A stretch of DNA of 64,000 nucleotides from Heterodera schachtii (Eukaryota > Nematoda > Chromadorea > Rhabditida > Heteroderidae). Position 1 is the stretch's first letter. Every line of letters begins with the position of its first letter. Below, in pieces: positions 60,201 to 64,000 of this stretch. A program made the translations under genes and the position numbers. The stretch lies in the NCBI GenBank assembly GCA_023374025.1, contig SIJG01000002.1, positions 3,479,626 to 3,543,625 of the forward strand, given 5' to 3'. Under the pieces are notes generated by a model, which was not told where the DNA came from, did not search any database, and saw only the letters and a program-made list of their open reading frames with translations.

Positions 60201-63160
60201 AAAAATACTGCGATAGTGTAATAACTCGAAAACTATCACTACTCATCAGTGATGGCACAGGTTCCGATTCTCGACATTTTTGGGCCTCGGAATTCCGATT
60301 TCCGAAAAATTTTTGACCCCAGGAATTCCGATTTCCGAAAATTTTTGGGGCCTCGGAATGCCATCCCTGCTACTCATCACTCACTTTTCCATCCATTGCC
60401 GGACGCGCCTGCGCAGTTCGACAAACGCCGATATGTAGGGGAAAGAGTTCTGTTTGAGAGTGGCCACTTTAAATGAGTGCCAAAAAGCGCCAATTCCAAC
60501 GGCACCAACCAGTTCCCATTCCGTGAAATGGAAATGCTTGACAATACGCTCCTCTTCTGCGGAGTCGGCGGTGCCGTCGCCGTTGGCATTTCCCGCCGGT
60601 CCGTTCAGACCGCCGGGACCACCCGTTTTGCGCAGTCGGAATGTTCGGATTACCTTTTTAGAATGCCATTTTTCAAATAAATAAATAAATTTACAAGGAT
60701 GGCAAATTTCATACAATTAAAATTTGAAAATAAACTCACAAAATGTGCATAAGTGCGAGTCTCCAATGTTTCAACATGGATTTCGCCAAATTGGAAGTGC
60801 GTCTGAGGCCAATATTGGAGACACATCACACGCATAAAGTCGAAAATCTGATTTTTTTTTTTCAAATTATACAGTTTTTAATAGAGATCGGATACAGGCA
60901 GGACCTGTCTGTATACAGGTTTTACGAGCCTATAGCGCGAAACCCGTACTTTCTCGGGCTGACACGGTTTTTACGGATTAAGGGTTTTTCCCAGAAAATA
61001 ATTCTTGTGGTATTTACAATTTTGATTTCATTAATTATCGGAAATGCGCTTTTCATTTTGTATTTTACCATTCTAATTGATTACCGAAAAATTGGTATTT
61101 TTTAATTGCTGAGAAACGCACTTTTTTTTTTTTGTATTTTACTTTGTAATTAATTACCGGAAAACTGTGCATTTTAAAATTGTTTTTCATTTTTAGAAAA
61201 TGCGCATTTCAGGAAGTTTCTGTTTTACAACTGTAAAGAATTATTTTGTTAAAGAAAAGTTAAGGCGAGTTTTTCTCAAACGCTAACAGCCTTTTGGGTT
61301 TTCCTAAATTTTGAAATTTCTCATATTTGACAACTTTCAAGGAAAATTCAAAAAAAAAAAAATTTTTTTTCCCACGGCAGCGCCTAAGGAGTGAAGAATT
61401 TCAATTTAAAAATAAATTTTCGTCCACCTTTGTGAGCATGACCATTGTGTTGGAGCCCAACTCCCACACGGTTCGCCACATTTCGTTGGATGCCTGCTTT
61501 GACCGTACCGATTGGGTAACGACATAAGCCTTTTCGCGTATCCAACTCTTAAATTGTTCATTTATATTTATTAAATTAGATTTAAAAAAATAAATCATTA
61601 AAAATTAATATTCGTTTTTACTGAATTCTGAAAATTTTTTAATAATAATTTAATTTTAATAAAATATTTGCATTTTTAATTAATTTTTGATGGTGAAGTT
61701 TTTATTAAATTGTTCATCAGTTTTATATAAAAGATATAAATAAGGAAAAGCATACGGATATTAAAAGTTTAATAATTTCCATTTAATCGGAGACGAGCGA
61801 AATTTGGGGTTCGGCAGTTTCGAAAGGCTTTTCCGAGTTTCGATTTTTCGATAAATTTTTAATTGGATTCGGATTGTTGGAAAAATTTCGCCCGTCACTG
61901 ATCAGAGAACTCAACACACATTAACATAGCTGGCATTGATGTAGTGGGAGTCGTCGACGCCGGGCCTCAGTTCCAACACCACGCGGTTATGGTCTTAAAA
62001 AGACCAACACATTTAACAAATAAAATTCGGATTTAAATTTTAATAAAGCAATATAAAAAGAGAGGGATTTAAAAAAATTAATTTAAATTTTTTAATTGGG
62101 CAATTAAAAAAAAACACCGTAAGGCAACGTGTCCGGGTACTGGTTGCGCTCGCCCATGCGCACCCCGACTTCGGTGGTGCACCGTTGCGGGTCCACAGAG
62201 CGTTGGATCATCTGCCAAATGGCCAAATCGAATCATTCAGATAATAAATTATTTATTTTCCCATTAATTTTAAATTAATTTTAATTATCTTTTTTTAATT
62301 AAAATTTAATAACAAGAAAACGACTGATCAATTAACAACCTTTGGCTTCATATTAAAGTAATATTTTTACATTTTCTAGAGACCGTAACGGATTTTCTGG
62401 TACTGAGATGTGCTTTTTTCTCTAAATCAAAAAATTCTCAAATATCTCTTAAATTGTATGCCTGGAGCGAAAAATTTTTACGGATTTTTGAAATATTTTC
62501 AAAATTTTTCATTGAGAAGTTTTTGAATCATAGAAAAAAGGCCGTCTCAGTACCAGCGAGCCCGTTCCGGTCTTTACATTTTATATTCAAAATAATTGAA
62601 AAATGATTTTTCCTTTTTTAGGAATTGTTAAATTTTGTACAAAAAATTATACATGAAATAAAAATTTACCAAAAATTCGCCCTTGAACAATATCCTCTTC
62701 TTTCTTCTCTCCTGCACATAGGCAACAAATTTTGAGGCCTATAAATAAAATAAAATTAATATTTAAATATTTTAAATATTTTTTATTTACATCGATTGGT
62801 GCTGTCGGTGCCTGTAACATGGCCTTCTCCTCTTGGACTGAAAAAAAGAATAAAAAAGATTTTTTAAAAATTCTTTTAGCCAAGGCTTACAAATTTTAAA
62901 TGGGAAAAATCCTCGTTTTTAGGAAAATATTAGTATTAAAATTAAATTTATTAAACTATTTATAAATTGTTATTGTAAAAATTTTCAAAAATTAATTTAT
63001 TTAAAATAAAATTAATCGATTTTTTTGTTTTTCTTGCATTATTATAATATTTTTTAAATTTAATATAATTAAATTTTAAAGTTTTTTTTAACCAAGCACC
63101 TTCTTGCATTTCCTGCATTAATTTTGAGAATTGAGTTCGGAGTTTATTTAAAGAATCCAT
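44824..63160 (-). CDS. tandem-domain protein tyrosine phosphatase, both domains catalytically altered
   Basis: Exons on the minus strand: 63160-63100, 62837-62791, 62738-62670, 62211-62118, 61993-61926, 61547-61428, 60847-60740, 60653-60510, 60449-60385, 59378-59343, 54804-54644, 54351-54248, 53734-53588, 53344-53291, 53199-53026, 52720-52661, 52294-51416, 51051-50662, 49158-49072, 48653-48555, 48193-48075, 47561-47489, 47404-47304, 45956-45750, 45022-44824; about 1221 residues, phases agree throughout. Ends of exons 18 and 19 are least certain (exon 18 could run to 50512). PTP domain 1 is about 37-325, domain 2 about 360-1090, with a large insert. The tail is Ser/Arg- and acid-rich. No signal peptide or membrane helix is seen, so the product is cytoplasmic unless more 5' exons exist. 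The intron from 45750 has a GC donor (CAG/GCATGA). Intron 10 contains the gene at 56923-59278. Confidence 0.85.
45190..45430. mobile_element. decayed foldback element in a phosphatase intron
   Basis: CCATAACTTTG, TTATCATTCGATAGCACTAA, TCTCTATTAGCCTGCAAAAT and the inverted set ending GGGCTATCGAATGACAACAA mark a copy of the family core in the last intron. The terminal arms are not recognisable. A further half copy lies at about 45520-45600 (GTTCGGTAGCTCTAAGAG, TAGCCTGCAAAATTT). Confidence 0.6.
46066..46698. mobile_element. hAT-like MITE in a phosphatase intron
   Basis: The termini TAGGGATCATTT and AAATGATCCCTA are exact inverses. The 8-bp direct repeat TTCATTAT is present at 46058-46065 and 46699-46706. 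The interior is AT-rich with many TACATATTTT repeats and no coding capacity. Confidence 0.92.
46735..46935. mobile_element. truncated second copy of the neighbouring MITE
   Basis: TTTTTTCCTGGCTTCTCCAT followed by GCTCTGAATAGTAGAAAAAC matches the interior of the element at 46066-46698 and runs in the same direction. It starts after TAGGGCTGCCAATTT and loses similarity after TACATATTTCGGGG. Only the left part is present. Confidence 0.6.
49072..52294 (-). other. about 450-residue Ser/Arg-rich insertion inside PTP domain 2
   Basis: Exons 17-19 lie between the strand ending VKISKR and the strand CCIIQVKMWP of domain 2. In domain 1 the same loop has only about 25 residues. Exon 17 (293 codons) is Ser-, Arg- and Gly-rich with long Ser runs. 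Exon 18 is Arg-rich with RRRMSRRRKRREQRRAER. Exon 19 is a short helix (RNVPNRRDLAEQMNKL). All joins are phase 0 and codon use is GC-rich as in the rest of the gene. The model could be wrong if these exons belong to a separate minus-strand gene. Confidence 0.65.
52330..52620 (+). repeat. purine-rich intron tract
   Basis: The plus strand is a long run of A and G with few pyrimidines, dominated by GAGA, GAAAGG and GGAAAA strings, in the phosphatase intron before exon 17. It is low complexity and probably has no coding role. Confidence 0.5.
55860..56310 (+). repeat. polypurine tract, about 450 bp
   Basis: Almost unbroken purines on the plus strand, mostly GGAAAAGAGG-like units. It yields a 186-codon Lys/Arg/Glu-rich open frame that I regard as a by-product of composition. 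It lies in phosphatase intron 10, just before the nested CPG4-like gene. Such tracts can form triplex DNA and may affect transcription. Confidence 0.7.
56923..59278 (+). CDS. Cys-rich secreted-type protein, CPG4-like, nested in a phosphatase intron
   Basis: Exons: 56923-57118, 57304-57443, 57671-57774, 57925-57985, 58275-58511, 59132-59278; about 294 residues. The Cys pattern runs CRQQC, FCRVDAEHDACLAGCGY, FNMRDFVCK, NCYKSAAPQLRRQCGVAQCG, RCRSLLCDTQC, SCLRLICGPNG and NCTLP. This recalls the chondroitin proteoglycan 4 domain of nematodes, a secreted matrix family; assignment is from memory. The hydrophobic stretch LLLLLSLVMVLISAEIVGAG around the ATG would make a signal peptide only if translation starts further upstream; an acceptor TTCACAG at 56877-56883 could be cis- or trans-spliced. 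Intron 1 contains a (GA)n repeat. Exon 4 needs the unusual acceptor TTTTTCG. The gene could splice on after 59272 (GTATGA). Confidence 0.65.
57158..57273 (+). repeat. (GA)n microsatellite
   Basis: An almost pure GA repeat of more than 100 bp, broken once by GGCAGAGAGACA, inside the first intron of the nested Cys-rich gene. Confidence 0.95.
59697..60065. mobile_element. foldback element, copy 4
   Basis: Termini GTGCTGGGGCGTTTCG and, inverted, GTGCTAGGTCGTTTCG, followed by TAAAATCCGCCATTTT in both arms. The interior has the family core with TATCATTCGATAGCCAAGC and CTATAAGCCTGCAAAATTT. The 10-bp direct repeat CATTTAAAAC is at 59687-59696 and 60066-60075. It lies in phosphatase intron 9. Confidence 0.85.
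60247..60369. mobile_element. short hAT-like MITE beside a splice donor
   Basis: Termini CAGTGATGGCA and TGCCATCCCTG (inverse CAGGGATGGCA) with the exact 8-bp duplication CTACTCAT at 60239-60246 and 60370-60377. Only 123 bp long, with internal GGAATTCCGATTTCCGAAAA repeats. It ends 15 bp from the donor of phosphatase exon 9 (exon ends at 60385). Confidence 0.92.
61790..61915. mobile_element. possible MITE, no target duplication found
   Basis: GACGAGCGAAATTT at about 61793 is inverted as AAATTTCGCCCGTC at about 61887-61900, followed by ACTG. A CAGTGACGGGC-type terminus would fit hAT, but the flanks do not match, so the element is older or misread. Confidence 0.4.
62376..62574. mobile_element. 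MITE with 8-bp target duplication in a phosphatase intron
   Basis: Terminal repeats of about 30 bp: GAGACCGTAACGG... CTGGTACTGAGA on the left and, inverted, AAGACCGGAACGG... CTGGTACTGAGAC on the right. The direct repeat TACATTTT is at 62368-62375 and 62575-62582. It has no coding capacity. The 8-bp duplication fits hAT, but the terminus is less typical. Confidence 0.8.
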
Positions 63161-63719
63161 TTTTGGGGGTAATTTTAATTTTTTATTTTATTTTTTTGAG
63201 TGATCCCATTTTTAGAAAGAAAGGTTAAAAATGCCTATGAAATTTGAACCCATTTTCACAGGTGAAAGAAGTGAAAAATATTCCCATACATTGTGATGAG
63301 CGCCTAAATGTGTTAATAAAACAAAAAAAACATTGAGAAAATGTGCCAATTTTTATGGAAAAAATAAATTTTATTTTTGTATTTTTTTTATTTTTTAAAT
63401 TATTATTTTTTGCAATAAGCGATGAGAATATATGTATGTCAAATTTAAATAAAAATAAAGATTGAAAAAAACAGAATCAGTTTATCTCCAATCTAACGGG
63501 AAAAAAAGTAGGGGAATGGGGAAAATGCCTAAAAATACCGGAAATTCCGGGTTTGAAGAAACAAACAAAAACATTTTGGCACACATTTTGGCACATGAAT
63601 AGAAAAGTAAATAATAAATCTCTAACTAATTTCAGAATTTTCCAAATTATCACGTTTCTTGCTGCCTCGATTTAGACAAAAAGAAATTTTTTTTTTAAGT
63701 TTTTCCCTTGGTTTTATTT
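63161..63719. other. intergenic, 5' flank of the phosphatase gene
   Basis: AT-rich sequence upstream of the phosphatase ATG. I find no acceptor just before the ATG, so 63160 is a plausible start, but further upstream exons right of the window cannot be excluded. Confidence 0.4.
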
Positions 63720-64000
63720 TTATACGTCATTAGCAAAGGCCCCCCAAGTGCCAACAAATTTCAATGGCATTTCGCGCGCAATTCGCAGAACCGCGCGGGG
63801 CAAACAGTTAGGCGTTCGTACAAAAAATTGTACGGAACTGAGACGCGTGCGCAAGCGGATGTAGGCACGCCGGAACACATAGTAATGGCACGGGGGCGGC
63901 TGGTCCAGCGCGATTTGCGGCCCAGGTAACGGTTTGTGACGGAACGTGCCACCGCGTGGGGCAAGCGTTCCGCCGACCGCCTTCGCTGTGCCGGTGCGGC
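63720..64000 (-). CDS. terminal exon of an unrecognised gene (partial)
   Basis: On the minus strand a frame is open from the window edge to TAA at 63722-63720, about 93 codons, with strong G/C preference at third positions and no in-frame ATG needed. The end reads CLPRAVLRIAREMPLKFVGT. The residues before are basic with Pro runs. The open frames at the same place in other phases have poorer codon use. It is probably a last exon whose upstream exons lie right of the window. I do not recognise the family. Confidence 0.5.
   Translation of the reverse strand, partial: RTGTAKAVGGTLAPRGGTFRHKPLPGPQIALDQPPPCHYYVFRRAYIRLRTRLSSVQFFVRTPNCLPRAVLRIAREMPLKFVGTWGAFANDV

Larger units (their letters stand above)
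54644..62738 (-). other. PTP domain 1: intact Cys/Arg loop, altered WPD loop
   Basis: Exons 3-11. Motifs in order: RNQYPDTLPY (pTyr-loop region, usual KNRY changed), YINASY, AYVVTQ, MWRTVWE, QYWP, HFTEWEL, IVVHCSNGGGRSGAF and DQYIFIYD. The signature Cys270 and Arg276 are present and are formed across two introns. The catalytic-acid loop, normally W-P-D, is W-E-L (235-237), formed at the splice of exons 8 and 9. A phosphatase lacking this acid is usually very slow and can hold substrate. Confidence 0.8.

Overview
The window reads as nuclear DNA of a nematode, most likely a plant-parasitic tylenchid near the cyst nematodes. Short AT-rich introns separate GC-rich exons. One gene fragment (3961-4698) resembles a family expanded in Globodera/Heterodera. 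A minisatellite carries the nematode telomere hexamer TTAGGC. The genus is an inference. All exon models below were built by hand from splice signals, reading phase and protein similarity.

Layout. 1-5.5 kb: small coiled-coil genes inside a long inverted repeat, a degenerate F-box-like family member and a foldback element. 6.3-16.8 kb (+): a complete 25-exon nurf-1/BPTF-type chromatin remodelling gene with AT-hook-like region, DDT, PHD, WHIM-like blocks, but with its own stop before the second PHD and bromodomain. 17.4-19.3 kb: a palindromic element and a broken Fic-domain gene interrupted by a second foldback with target-site duplication. 23.9-25.6 kb (-): a complete 7-exon forkhead gene of FoxD type. 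25.6-39.9 kb: a long gene-poor stretch with G/C homopolymers, MITEs, a palindrome and a 1.3 kb telomere-like minisatellite. 39.9-42.9 kb (-): a 5-exon gene for a secreted protein built of two different tandem-repeat solenoids. 44.8-63.2 kb (-): a 25-exon gene for a tandem-domain protein tyrosine phosphatase in which both domains have lost catalytic residues. Its 4.5 kb intron 10 holds a complete Cys-rich, CPG4-like gene on the opposite strand. 63.7-64.0 kb (-): the last exon of an unrecognised gene.

The genes do not form an operon or an obvious pathway. The shared theme is mobile DNA. A family of foldback elements has a common internal core but private terminal arms, and at least four hAT-like MITEs have exact 8-bp target-site duplications. 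They sit mostly in introns, and one has destroyed the Fic gene. The most interesting points are the double pseudophosphatase with a large D2 insertion and nested gene, the two-solenoid secreted protein, the foldback family, the split NURF subunit, and a cluster of an exact octamer upstream of the FoxD gene.
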